From the NCBI RefSeq assembly GCF_001598555.1, contig NZ_BCZE01000022.1, forward strand, positions 62,001 through 126,000: a DNA stretch of 64,000 bases, written 5' to 3'. The stretch's first letter is position 1. Each line of letters opens with the position of its first letter. This document shows positions 24,633 to 33,085 of the stretch, piece by piece. A program made the position numbers and the translations under genes. The stretch is from Novosphingobium rosa NBRC 15208 (GTDB lineage Bacteria > Pseudomonadota > Alphaproteobacteria > Sphingomonadales > Sphingomonadaceae). The notes under the pieces were generated by a model. It was given only the letters and a program-made list of their open reading frames with translations, searched no databases and was not told the origin of the DNA.

Positions 24633-25937
24633 ATGGGCGACCTCAACATCATCGACCAGTTCATGAGCGATTTCACCCGCTATATCGACAGCGGCTTTGG
24701 CCTGCTGGGCGGGGACGTTCATTTCCTGACCGTCACGCTGATCGGCATCGACATGACGCTGGCGGGGCTTTTCTGGGCCCTGGGCGGCGAGGATAATGTC
24801 ATCGCCCGGCTCATCAAGAAGGTCCTCTATATCGGCGCCTTCGCCTATATCATCAATTCCTACTCGACCCTGGCCGACATCATCTTCCGGTCTTTCGAGC
24901 AGGCAGGACTGACTGCCGGCGGCAATACGATCAGCGCGGCCGACCTTCTCAAACCCGGCAAGCTGGCCGACACCGGCTTTTCAGCGGCCTGGCCGCTGCT
25001 CCAGCAGGTGAGCCAGCTGATGGGGTTCACCAGCTTCTTCGACAATTACCTCACCATCGCAGTGCTGGTGCTGGCCTGGCTTATCGTGATCCTCGCCTTT
25101 TTCATCCTGGCGGTCCAGCTTTTCGTCACCATCCTGGAGTTTAAGCTGACAGGTCTGGCCGGCTTCATTCTGGTGCCTTTCGCCCTGTGGAACCGCACCA
25201 ATTTCCTCGCCGAGCGAGTGCTGGGGAATGTCGTGACATCGGGCATCAAGGTGATGGTGCTGGCGGTCATCGTCGGGATCGGCTCGACTTATTTCTCCCA
25301 GTTTACGGCAGCACTTCAGGGGCAGCAGCCCGATATCGCCCAAGCCATGAGTCTGGTGCTGGCCAGTCTGGCTCTGTTGGGGCTCGGGATTTTCGCCCCG
25401 GGCATCGCGACAGGTCTGGTCTCCGGCGCGCCGCAGCTTGGCGCCGGTTCGGTCATGGCGACCGGCGCGCTGGTGGCCGGAGGAGTAGCCGCCGGGGGCG
25501 GTGCCGGCATTGGAGCGGCTCGCGCCGTGGCAGGTGCAGGGTTGAGCGCAGTTCGTGCGGGATCATCGGTCGTCGGTGCCTATCGCGCCGGGCAGGCCGA
25601 AGCGGGTGCCTCGACCGTCAGCGCAGGTCTCGGCGGTATCTACAATGCGGCGCGTGCCGCCGCCGCGAGCTCGATGAAGAGCGCAGCGGAGGCGCCCGAG
25701 CCGGGCGGAGGCCCTTCCGACACCGGTGCGCAGGGGCAGGGGCCGACCCAAGGGCCCCCCACGAAAGGAGAAGCTGCGGCTCCCGCCCAGAGCGAAGGTG
25801 AGGGCGCACCACCTTGGGCGCGCAAGCTCCAATCCGAACAAGCAGAACGTCATCGCCGCCAGATGGCGATCCATGCCCTGCAATCGGGCGACCGGGGTGG
25901 TGGCGGTGCCAATCCCGACATCGATGAAAAGGAGTAA
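24633..25937 (+). CDS. trbL: TrbL, conjugal transfer membrane channel protein (VirB6-like)
   Basis: A 434-residue protein with six or so membrane helices between about 25 and 280 (for example LTVTLIGIDMTLAGLFWALGG and VLVLAWLIVILAFFILAVQL), followed by a Gly/Ala-rich segment and a soluble, Pro/Gly-rich C-terminal 120 residues. This is the TrbL/VirB6 layout; the protein lines the inner membrane part of the channel. AGGAGG lies upstream of the ATG. Confidence 0.93.
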   Translation: MGDLNIIDQFMSDFTRYIDSGFGLLGGDVHFLTVTLIGIDMTLAGLFWALGGEDNVIARLIKKVLYIGAFAYIINSYSTLADIIFRSFEQAGLTAGGNTISAADLLKPGKLADTGFSAAWPLLQQVSQLMGFTSFFDNYLTIAVLVLAWLIVILAFFILAVQLFVTILEFKLTGLAGFILVPFALWNRTNFLAERVLGNVVTSGIKVMVLAVIVGIGSTYFSQFTAALQGQQPDIAQAMSLVLASLALLGLGIFAPGIATGLVSGAPQLGAGSVMATGALVAGGVAAGGGAGIGAARAVAGAGLSAVRAGSSVVGAYRAGQAEAGASTVSAGLGGIYNAARAAAASSMKSAAEAPEPGGGPSDTGAQGQGPTQGPPTKGEAAAPAQSEGEGAPPWARKLQSEQAERHRRQMAIHALQSGDRGGGGANPDIDEKE

Positions 25938-25940
25938 GTC

Positions 25941-26735
25941 ATGCTCTTCAAACGTCCTGTCCAGCGTTACGGGCAAAGCCCCGAACCGGAGACGCCATGG
26001 CAGCGAGCCGGCCAGCTATGGGATGAGCGTATCGGTTCTGCCCGGGTGCAGGCCCGTAACTGGCGACTGATGGCCTTTGGCACGCTGGCACTGGCGAGCG
26101 GCCTGTCGCTCGCGCTGATCTGGCAGTCGCTGCAAAGCCGTGTCGTGCCCTATGTCGTAGCGGTCGATCACCTCGGCGAGCCTCAGGCGATCGCGCCAGC
26201 GGAAACCGAGTACCAGCCCACCGACCCCCAGATTGCCTGGTTTCTGTCGCATTTCATCAGCGATGTCCGCTCGCGATCGCTGGATCCCGTGCTGATGCGC
26301 GAAAGCTGGCTCAGGGCTTACGACTATGTCTCGCCCCGCGGAGCGCTGTTTCTCGGCGATTATGCTCGAGGCAACGATCCCTTTGCCAGTGCCGGGGAGA
26401 AAACAGTCTCGGTCACGGTGACCAGCGTCGTGCGAGCAAGCCCCTCTTCATTCCAGGTCAAATGGGTGGAGAGCGCGTTCGAGCGCGGAGCGCCTACCGG
26501 CACCAGCCGCTGGACCGCGATGCTGACCGTCTCCCTCAAACCGCCGCGCAGCCCGGACATTCTGCGCCGAAACCCACTCGGACTCTATGTCGATGCCGTT
26601 GACTGGAGTCGGGAATTCGATGCGCCCGTAGACAGGCCCTTGGCCTTGCCCGCCATCCCCGCGCGCTCAGAAGCTGCGGCGATCGCGACGACGCCTCCCA
26701 ATTCCGCTCAGCCCCAGATGGAGATCCACCCATGA
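25941..26735 (+). CDS. trbF: TrbF, conjugal transfer protein (VirB8-like)
   Basis: A 264-residue bitopic protein: a cytoplasmic N-terminus (PETPWQRAGQLWDERIGSARVQ is a TrbF signature), one membrane helix at about 44-62 and a periplasmic VirB8 domain (VVPYVVAVDHLGE, PTDPQIAWFLSHFISDVRS, NPLGLYVDAVDWSRE). It scaffolds the inner membrane complex. It starts 3 bases after trbL and overlaps trbG by 4 bases. Confidence 0.95.
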   Translation: MLFKRPVQRYGQSPEPETPWQRAGQLWDERIGSARVQARNWRLMAFGTLALASGLSLALIWQSLQSRVVPYVVAVDHLGEPQAIAPAETEYQPTDPQIAWFLSHFISDVRSRSLDPVLMRESWLRAYDYVSPRGALFLGDYARGNDPFASAGEKTVSVTVTSVVRASPSSFQVKWVESAFERGAPTGTSRWTAMLTVSLKPPRSPDILRRNPLGLYVDAVDWSREFDAPVDRPLALPAIPARSEAAAIATTPPNSAQPQMEIHP

Positions 26736-27772
26736 AGATGCTTTTGATCGCGGCGCTGACCCTGATGGCCAGCGTCCTTCCCGCCCACGCGCAAAGCCTG
26801 GCTATTCCCGGCAAATCGAGCGCCGCCACTCCGGATATGGCGTCCCCAGCGACGACAACTCCACCGCCCGCGCCGAGGATCGTCGCGCAACCCATCATTC
26901 AGCCAGTCCCGACACCCCCTCGTGCGCGGAGGACAATCATGAGAAAGCCCATTCGCTCGCGTTCCTCTGCCGTTGCGCTTGGCGTGAGGACAGCAAATCG
27001 GCGCGCCATGCAGGAGCCTGTGGCGCATGGCTTCATCAACGCCGTGCAGGTCTATGCCTGGAGCGACGGTGCGCTTTATCGTCTGCTGGCGGCGCCCGGC
27101 ACCGTGACAGACATCACTCTTCAGCCAGGAGAAACGATAAGCTCGGTTGCGGCGGGTGATACAGTGCGCTGGACGGTCGGTGACACCAGCAGCGGGACTG
27201 GGGAGAGCAAGCGCGCTCATATCCTGGTCAAACCCTTCTCGGCTGGCCTCGCCACAAATCTCATCATTGCGACGGACCGGCGGACCTATCATCTCGAGAT
27301 GGCCAGCACGCCGGGCACGGCCATGGCTGCGATCTCCTGGAGCTATCCCGAGGGTGATCTCATCGCAATTCGCCGAAAGGAGGCCGAGCGCGACAGGACA
27401 CCGCCATCGCCAGCGGCTCAGGAGCAGGCACCTCCACCGGCGGCGGGGCTGTCGCTCGATCATCTGAACTTTGCCTATGCGATCAGCGGTGATGATCCGG
27501 CATGGCGCCCGCTGCGCGCTTTTGATGATGGCCGGCAGACCTTCATCGAGTTTCCCGTGGCGATTGGCGTCGGCGAGGCACCTCCGCTTTTTATCCTGGG
27601 CGCGCAGGGCGAAGCCCAACTCGTCAACTACCGGATGAACGGCCACTTCTACATCGTCGACCGCCTGTTCGCCGCCGCAGAGCTGCGTCTGGGCACGAAG
27701 AAGCAGGCGATCGTGCGTATCACCCGGGCGGAGGTTGCAGCGCAATCGGGCAACCGGCGGAGGGCGTCATGA
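26732..27772 (+). CDS. trbG: TrbG, conjugal transfer outer membrane-associated protein (VirB9 family)
   Basis: A 346-residue secreted protein with a signal peptide (ends about residue 20, LPAHAQS) and a Pro-rich linker. The CagX/VirB9 domain begins near NAVQVYAWSDGALYRLLAAPG and includes the family's TDITLQPGE motif and the C-terminal beta part (YAISGDDPAWRPLRAFDDG). It forms the outer membrane core with TrbI. It overlaps both neighbours by 4 bases. It is longer than most TrbG proteins because of an extended linker near residues 25-90. Confidence 0.93.
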   Translation: MKMLLIAALTLMASVLPAHAQSLAIPGKSSAATPDMASPATTTPPPAPRIVAQPIIQPVPTPPRARRTIMRKPIRSRSSAVALGVRTANRRAMQEPVAHGFINAVQVYAWSDGALYRLLAAPGTVTDITLQPGETISSVAAGDTVRWTVGDTSSGTGESKRAHILVKPFSAGLATNLIIATDRRTYHLEMASTPGTAMAAISWSYPEGDLIAIRRKEAERDRTPPSPAAQEQAPPPAAGLSLDHLNFAYAISGDDPAWRPLRAFDDGRQTFIEFPVAIGVGEAPPLFILGAQGEAQLVNYRMNGHFYIVDRLFAAAELRLGTKKQAIVRITRAEVAAQSGNRRRAS

Positions 27773-29016
27773 GCGAGACCGACATGCAGGCGCCCCCGCC
27801 AAATCCCAAGCTCGATCCGGAAACGCTGGTCTTGCGGGGCATACCTCGGCGCGTGGTACGGTTCCGTCGCCAAATCATCATCGGCGGCGGCGCGGTGGCA
27901 GCGGTACTGGTCGGCGGGATAGCGTGGTATTCATTGCGTCACGTTTCACCCGTGGGCGGTGCCGCGCAGAGCGATCAGGCCGCGCCCGTGGCAAAGGCTA
28001 CGCCTGAAGCCTTGGCCGGCGCTCCACGCAATTACGGGGATGTGCCGCAGCTTGGGCCGGCCTTGCCGGGTGATCTAGGCAAGCCGATCCTCGACCACCA
28101 GCAGTCTCTGGGAGCCGGAGCGGTTGCCGGGGCGACGGACCCGGCCGCTCAGGCTGCACTCGCCGAGCACCAGAAAAATGAGGCGGAACGGCGGTCCGCA
28201 CGCGAATCGGGTGTCATGGTTCAGATCGCAGGTGGCGGCCGGAACGAGACGCAGCCGCTGACTGTCGCTGGAAGCACCAATCCTCAGGTCAAGGCTTCCG
28301 AAGACGACGCGGCTCCGGGCGCAAAACTGGCGCTGGATCCCGAGCATGACCCGGGGAGTCAGCAGCGCAAGGTCGATTTCCTGGCGGCGAAGGATGGCAC
28401 TGGGGACGCCAACCCGCATGAGTTGGTCAAGGCTTCCTCACCCTACACGCTCAGTGCAGGGACGGTTTTGGCAGCCAGCTTGATCACCGGCCTGAAATCG
28501 GACCTTCCCGGGCTGGTAACGGCGCAGGTGACCGAGAATGCCTATGACAGCGCGACCGGCCATTACCTCCTGATCCCTCAGGGATCACGGCTGATCGGCA
28601 GTTATGACAGCGTGGTAGCCTATGGGCAGAATCGGGCTCTTCTCGTCTGGCAGCGCATTATCCTGCCTGACGGGTCATCTGTGCGGATCGATAATGTCCC
28701 GGCCAGCGACCTTTCGGGCTATGCTGGTCTTGCCGACAAGGTGGATGTCCACACTTGGCAACTGCTCAAGGGTGTCGTGCTCTCGACCATGCTTGGCGTC
28801 AGCGCGCAACTCAGCTTCGGCAGCGATGAAAGCGACTTGCTGCGCGCACTACGCCAATCGACCCAGCAGAGTGTCTCGCGTGCCGGCGACCAGGTCGTCA
28901 GCCGCGCTCTTAACGTTCAGCCAACCATCACCGTTCGACCGGGGTGGCCGCTGCGGGTCGTCGTTCACAAGGACATCGTCATGCCTCAACCCTGGGGCAT
29001 GGGAAGGAGGCCGTGA
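27769..29016 (+). CDS. trbI: TrbI, conjugal transfer protein (VirB10 family)
   Basis: A 415-residue protein spanning the envelope: one membrane helix at about 37-57 (IIIGGGAVAAVLVGGIAWYS), a long Pro/Ala-rich periplasmic linker and the C-terminal VirB10 beta-barrel domain (YTLSAGTVLAASLITGLKSD, LIPQGSRLIGSYDS, RVDNVPASD-like region, ending NVQPTITVRPGWPLRVVVHK). It connects inner and outer membrane parts of the channel. The stop shares bases with the start of the DUF2274 gene. Confidence 0.95.
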   Translation: MSETDMQAPPPNPKLDPETLVLRGIPRRVVRFRRQIIIGGGAVAAVLVGGIAWYSLRHVSPVGGAAQSDQAAPVAKATPEALAGAPRNYGDVPQLGPALPGDLGKPILDHQQSLGAGAVAGATDPAAQAALAEHQKNEAERRSARESGVMVQIAGGGRNETQPLTVAGSTNPQVKASEDDAAPGAKLALDPEHDPGSQQRKVDFLAAKDGTGDANPHELVKASSPYTLSAGTVLAASLITGLKSDLPGLVTAQVTENAYDSATGHYLLIPQGSRLIGSYDSVVAYGQNRALLVWQRIILPDGSSVRIDNVPASDLSGYAGLADKVDVHTWQLLKGVVLSTMLGVSAQLSFGSDESDLLRALRQSTQQSVSRAGDQVVSRALNVQPTITVRPGWPLRVVVHKDIVMPQPWGMGRRP

Positions 29017-29246
29017 TGGCAGACATCAAGCTGGGCAAGCTCCCCGACCGCGTGCCGGTCAAGCTGACCATCAGCGTCTCGCCTGATCTCCATCGCGCGC
29101 TGAGCGAATATGCCGCGATCTACAATCGCGCTTACGGTGAGGAGGAGCCGCTGGTCGAGCTTGTTCCTCACATGCTCGCTGCATTTTTGGCAAGCGACCG
29201 CGGCTTTGCCAAGGCGCGGAGCAAGGGGGGAGGGGAGAATGGCTAG
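29016..29246 (+). CDS. DUF2274-family protein
   Basis: A 76-residue protein (ADIKLGKLPDRVPVKLTISV, then PDLHRALSEYAAIYNRAYG and LVPHMLAAFLASDRGFAKAR). DUF2274 genes lie directly after trbI in many Tn4371-like and sphingomonad ICEs. The pattern suggests a ribbon-helix-helix-like DNA-binding protein, so a role in regulating the operon is plausible. Translationally coupled to trbI and overlapping the next gene. Confidence 0.85.
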   Translation: MADIKLGKLPDRVPVKLTISVSPDLHRALSEYAAIYNRAYGEEEPLVELVPHMLAAFLASDRGFAKARSKGGGENG

Positions 29247-29463
29247 TTCTCTTACCCGTCCGGCATTCGCCCCCGCCCCGGTAATCCACCTCACGATGGA
29301 GCAGGTGGTCGACCGTGTTGGTCTCAGAAAATCAAAGATCTACGAGCTGATTCGTGCAGGCGACTTTCCCGACTCGATGAAGCTGTCGCCGGGCGCGGCG
29401 AGGTGGAACGAAGCGGACATCGATGGATGGATCGCCCGCATGAAACGGGACTGCCGTGGCTGA
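29239..29463 (+). CDS. AlpA-like helix-turn-helix protein (first of a pair)
   Basis: A 74-residue protein with an AlpA/HTH_17 domain: VIHLTMEQVVDRVGLRKSKI, YELIRAGDFPDSMKLSP, then the wing RWNEADIDGWIARM. GGGGAG precedes the ATG at 29239. It overlaps DUF2274 by 8 bases and the second AlpA-like gene by 8. AlpA-type factors on ICEs often control integrase/excision genes. Confidence 0.82.
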   Translation: MASSLTRPAFAPAPVIHLTMEQVVDRVGLRKSKIYELIRAGDFPDSMKLSPGAARWNEADIDGWIARMKRDCRG

Positions 29464-29695
29464 TGCCCCGGGCGCGGCGGGACTACAGACGCCGCCGGAA
29501 CGCTTTCTCAAATTCGAGGAGGTAAGCCGGCGCGTCGGTTTGGGGAAAACCGCGATCTACGACCTGATCCGCAAGAAACGCTTCCCTGCGCCCTATAAGC
29601 TGACACGCTATGCGTCACGGTGGAGCGAGCGAGAAATCCTCGCATGGATCAAAGAGGTCAAGGATGGATTTGAGGGCAAAAAGCGGAAATTCTAG
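29456..29695 (+). CDS. AlpA-like helix-turn-helix protein (second of a pair)
   Basis: A 79-residue protein starting at GTG, overlapping the first AlpA-like gene. HTH_17 pattern: FLKFEEVSRRVGLGKTAIYD, LIRKKRFPAPYKLTRYA, RWSEREILAWIKEVK. It is similar to its neighbour in length and fold but differs at most recognition-helix positions, so the pair probably arose by old duplication and may bind different sites. Confidence 0.82.
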   Translation: MADAPGAAGLQTPPERFLKFEEVSRRVGLGKTAIYDLIRKKRFPAPYKLTRYASRWSEREILAWIKEVKDGFEGKKRKF

Positions 29696-29825
29696 CTCGC
29701 GGCGCCAAGGCCGACCTGTGTCACTCTGTCGCGTAGGCTGCTACCATCTGCCCAAAGATCACGGTCGTGGTTCGATGGCGATCCCGGGCATCCGGGGAAG
29801 AGCATAAAGGTCAATGGAGGTGATC

Positions 29826-30095
29826 ATGCCGATCGAAAGTGAAACACAGCGTGCCGTGAGGCGGCAGGCCGATGCCGATACGATGAAGAAGAAGGCTCTT
29901 GCCCTCAGCGCTGCTTTGCGAAGCCTGCGGGAGGAAGTGGAGCTTCAGCGTGAGAAGCAGGAACTGGAAGGCGGGCTGGTGGCTGCGGAGTCACTCGCGG
30001 AGGCTGGTGAAATATTTGACCGGATGACGGGTGATTTGGAAAATGCAGCCATCGTTCTGATCGGCGCATTTTATCATCGGGATCGCCCTGCCTGA
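29826..30095 (+). CDS. Small hypothetical coiled-coil-like protein
   Basis: An 89-residue, highly charged helical protein (KKKALALSAALRSLREEVEL, then QREKQELEGGLVAAESLAEAG and EIFDRMTGDLENAAIVLIGA). TGGAGGTGATC precedes the ATG at 29826, so an upstream in-frame ATG at 29814 is less likely. No family is recognised. It follows the AlpA pair by 130 bases. Confidence 0.6.
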   Translation: MPIESETQRAVRRQADADTMKKKALALSAALRSLREEVELQREKQELEGGLVAAESLAEAGEIFDRMTGDLENAAIVLIGAFYHRDRPA

Positions 30096-30190
30096 TAGCC
30101 CGAAATTATCAGAGTTCCCCCCCTTTTTCGGGGATAGGCACCGCGTCCGAATCGGATAATCCTGTGTTTTCTGAATGAAGGAGATGATCC

Positions 30191-30415
30191 GTGGATGATG
30201 ATGCCCATATGGCTTTTGGCACCGTGCTGGCGGTCCTCGCGAGACTTTTCGAGCGCAATGGTCTCTGCTCAACGATGGAATTTGCAAATATGATCGGTAA
30301 TGCGGCGCTGGCGACCAGCGAGGCAGGGCCAGAGTATAAGGTTCGCGGTGAGTATATCGGTGCTTGGGCTCATTGTGTGCTGTCAGTTGCAAAGAGCGCG
30401 CCGATCCAGCACTGA
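30191..30415 (+). CDS. Small hypothetical protein
   Basis: A 74-residue protein starting at GTG with AAGGAG a few bases upstream (DDDAHMAFGTVLAVLARLFE, then a helical stretch ending LSVAKSAPIQH). No family is recognised. A T-rich tract with CCCCCC at about 30118 separates it from the previous gene. Confidence 0.5.
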   Translation: MDDDAHMAFGTVLAVLARLFERNGLCSTMEFANMIGNAALATSEAGPEYKVRGEYIGAWAHCVLSVAKSAPIQH

Positions 30416-30586
30416 CGAATGTATGCGAGTAAAGGGTAGTGCTGCCAGGCAGACAATCGATTTTGCACAGAGATGCGCGAACGGAGCCGTTGGCGAGTTG
30501 ATTGAAGCCAAGCCTAAGGCTAAATGTGCCCCATATCGTGGCGGCCTTCACTCATTTCTTTCGAAGGGCACGTTCGACTGAAAGGA

Positions 30587-31498
30587 ATGGAGCCCTTGAG
30601 TATCTATGATAGCAGGCGCTTTGTGAAGGAAATCAAAGAGCGTCCCCAGAATTTCTTTATCGTTCATTATTCTTGTCAGAGTCTCAATGATGACAATGAA
30701 GGGCTTTCTCCAAGAATAACTTCAATCGCCGTTACGCATTATGCCACTGAACAAACGGTTAGCTTTTCTACCCATTCTATTGCAGAAGAGCTGCATATCC
30801 AGCGGGAAGAAGTTAAAGATCGATTCGATGATATCGAGTTGGAGCTACTGACAAAATTCTATGAATTTGCCAGAGATCGACGCGATAGATTTTGGATTCA
30901 CTGGAATATGCGGAATCTGACCTTCGGGTTCGAGCATCTTGAGCATCGTTTCCGTGTTCTTGGGGGCCTTGACGCCCCCGTAATTCCGGTCGAACGTCGG
31001 TTGAATTTGAATGACCTCCTCGCTGACAGGTATGGCTCCGACTACGCCCCACATCCAAAAATGAAGTCCCTATGGGATTTGAATGGTGGGGTACATCGGC
31101 ATTATTTGAATGGAGAAGAGGAGGTTCAGGCATTCCAAAATAATGAATTTATAAGGATGCATAACTCAACACTGGCAAAGGTGGGATTTTTTTTCCTGGT
31201 CATTAGGGGAATGGTGACAGGAAAACTGCGCACAGCTTCCAAAGGTTTGGGTGTTGGACTTGATCGCCTTTTTGAGGGGCGGACTGCAAAGGCGATCGGC
31301 TTTTTTGGGACGATCTTGGGAATTGGATTGGGCGTTTGGCAATTCGGCCTTTGGAGTGGAATCGTCAAGGAACGCCAAGTCGCGCCGACAGAGATGCCTA
31401 GGGCAGCCCATGCGTCGCCGGATCGTGTCCCGCAACTACCAACTGCCGCATCACGAACGATACCGAATTCACCTAAGCCAGAACAAAAACCGCGATGA
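30587..31498 (+). CDS. Membrane-anchored protein with nuclease-fold-like N-terminal domain, unknown function
   Basis: About 303 residues. The N-terminal 110 residues follow the strand/helix order of RNase H-fold 3'-5' exonucleases: FFIVHYSCQSL, RITSIAVTHY, ELLTKFYEFA and WIHWNMRNLTFGFEHLEHR, where true enzymes have the third and fourth motifs. The acidic catalytic residues are not where expected, so activity may be lost. A conserved-looking middle (ERRLNLNDLLADRYGSDY) follows, then a membrane helix at about 236-258 and a Pro-rich tail. The DNA is clearly richer in A/T than its surroundings, a sign of separate acquisition. The start is uncertain: the ATG at 30587 is very close to AAAGGA, and a TTG at 30596 is possible. 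Confidence 0.6.
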   Translation: MEPLSIYDSRRFVKEIKERPQNFFIVHYSCQSLNDDNEGLSPRITSIAVTHYATEQTVSFSTHSIAEELHIQREEVKDRFDDIELELLTKFYEFARDRRDRFWIHWNMRNLTFGFEHLEHRFRVLGGLDAPVIPVERRLNLNDLLADRYGSDYAPHPKMKSLWDLNGGVHRHYLNGEEEVQAFQNNEFIRMHNSTLAKVGFFFLVIRGMVTGKLRTASKGLGVGLDRLFEGRTAKAIGFFGTILGIGLGVWQFGLWSGIVKERQVAPTEMPRAAHASPDRVPQLPTAASRTIPNSPKPEQKPR

Positions 31499-31635
31499 GC
31501 AGAGGCCTTTTGGGATGGCGCCAGGCGACAGGCCTGCGCCTCTTGAAAGCCCGTGCCCAGTGAGAGCGGATCAATCGAAAAAGACTATGAATCAGCTACG
31601 TTTACACTGCCGAGAAATCGGCTACGCAGTGTGCC

Positions 31636-32862
31636 ATGGTGAACGAGCATCCATGGCGCGCAGGCTTTGAGCTGGAGGTCATTCTGGGAGATCTGGGAGA
31701 GCCCCGCTTCCAGCGTGAACTGAAGTACGGAGGGATGGACGAGGCGACTCCGGAGTTTTGCCGTGCCGTCGCCTCTGCCTTGAAAGCGCATACCGGGAGG
31801 CCCTGGAGCGCTCCCGCCAAGGCAGTCCGCAAGCCCGGCTTCTACGTAATCTCCGAATATGGGCTCGATCCCATCCATTGGCCCGTCGACCGGCTTGCGG
31901 GTGTGGAGCTGCTGACACCGCCGCTGCCGTTCGCAGAGGCGGATCTGGTTCGACAGGAGATCACTGACGCCATCGAGAATATGGATGGTTATTTCAATCT
32001 GTTTCCCAATGAGATTACTCGGGATTGCGGATGGCACGTGAACATCGATGCGGGCCCGGATCTCGAGATTGATCCCATTAAATTTATCCTGGGTGTGGAC
32101 GAGCTGTGTCTTCTGTCGGCCAATGATCGCTTGTTTACTGCCTATACGGGTTTGCAACGGCATGCGGTTGGCGTCGATCTGCTTAGGCATCTTCGGGAGG
32201 ATCCGCGCGGTGCGATGCTGTACGGAGCCGGGCTGAGCAATTTTCTTCACATGAAAAAGGGAGAGTCGAAGAGCTACGCTGCCAATTTTGACAAGCTACG
32301 TCTCGGATATCTCGAGTTGCGCCATTTTAGCGCCGACTCGTTTTTCAATGGTCCGAGCTTGGAGAATCAACTCGAACGGATCCCGGCGGCGTTAGAGATC
32401 GCCTCGAATCGGACGAATGCGCTGGAACGCGCCTTCCACACCAAATTTGTCCTGCTCGCACGTTGGTTGGCTGAGGTGCGGCAACGAATCTCATGGGAAA
32501 TGAAGGCAGGAATTGTGAAGCCGTACGGCGAACTGCGGTTCGACGGGGAGCCGCTTGGAATTGTGATCGGAGACGGTTTCTTCGATGCCAACATACGGGC
32601 ATCAGGCGAATTCGGAGAAATCGCATCGATCAAAGGCATCCTGCTGCCTGATCTTCCTGAAGCTGTGGCGCTCATGGCACTCGATTTAGCGGAGTTGCAT
32701 AACCTCGGCCTGAAGCCGGGGAAGTCACCCAACAGGAGCTTTGCTGGCGAGGTCACAAAGCTCGCGAAAAGGCTCAGGGCCGATCCCACGCTGTCAAGCG
32801 CAGCTCAATTGTCGCAGTTGAATGAGGCCCGCCTGAAATCCTCGGATCGCGACTCGCTTTGA
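31636..32862 (+). CDS. Amidoligase-like enzyme (glutamine synthetase/gamma-GCS-like fold)
   Basis: A 408-residue protein with the landmarks of the amidoligase (Amidoligase_2) family: GFELEVI at 10-16 (the nucleotide/metal-binding E-x-E strand), VELLTPPLPF at 90-99, CGWHVNIDAG at 131-140 (usually CGxHVH) and YLELRHFSADS at 225-235 (usually E-x-R). Such enzymes form amide bonds using ATP, for instance in peptide tagging or small-molecule synthesis. The usual gene partners (glutamine amidotransferase or gamma-glutamyl cyclotransferase-like) are absent. It lies at the right tip of the ICE after the membrane-anchored unknown. The ribosome binding site is weak. The substrate is unknown. Confidence 0.7.
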   Translation: MVNEHPWRAGFELEVILGDLGEPRFQRELKYGGMDEATPEFCRAVASALKAHTGRPWSAPAKAVRKPGFYVISEYGLDPIHWPVDRLAGVELLTPPLPFAEADLVRQEITDAIENMDGYFNLFPNEITRDCGWHVNIDAGPDLEIDPIKFILGVDELCLLSANDRLFTAYTGLQRHAVGVDLLRHLREDPRGAMLYGAGLSNFLHMKKGESKSYAANFDKLRLGYLELRHFSADSFFNGPSLENQLERIPAALEIASNRTNALERAFHTKFVLLARWLAEVRQRISWEMKAGIVKPYGELRFDGEPLGIVIGDGFFDANIRASGEFGEIASIKGILLPDLPEAVALMALDLAELHNLGLKPGKSPNRSFAGEVTKLAKRLRADPTLSSAAQLSQLNEARLKSSDRDSL

Positions 32863-33006
32863 CCCCACTGATTCGGGGATGCGAATCGCCGCGACAAGTG
32901 CCCTAGGACAATAACACCCCGGGGTTGCAAAACCGGCCAGATTGGTGGAAAAAGGCTGGGCCGAACTCAGCGTCGAAACGGCGTGATTTCAGTAGAAAAT
33001 CGTGGT

Positions 33007-33028
33007 GTGGTACTTTCCGTGGTACTTT
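33007..33028. repeat. Two direct repeats near the ICE right end, possible integrase arm sites
   Basis: GTGGTACTTT occurs at 33007-33016 and again at 33019-33028, with a degenerate GTGGTGTGG just before. Short direct repeats of this type inside an element end, next to the core site, are commonly arm-binding sites of tyrosine integrases. The interpretation depends on the att site about 60 bases further on. Confidence 0.5.
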
Positions 33029-33085
33029 GTCGAAGGTGCGCAGAATAAGTCTTTAAAAATCAATGGCTTATCACCCCATTGTGAC

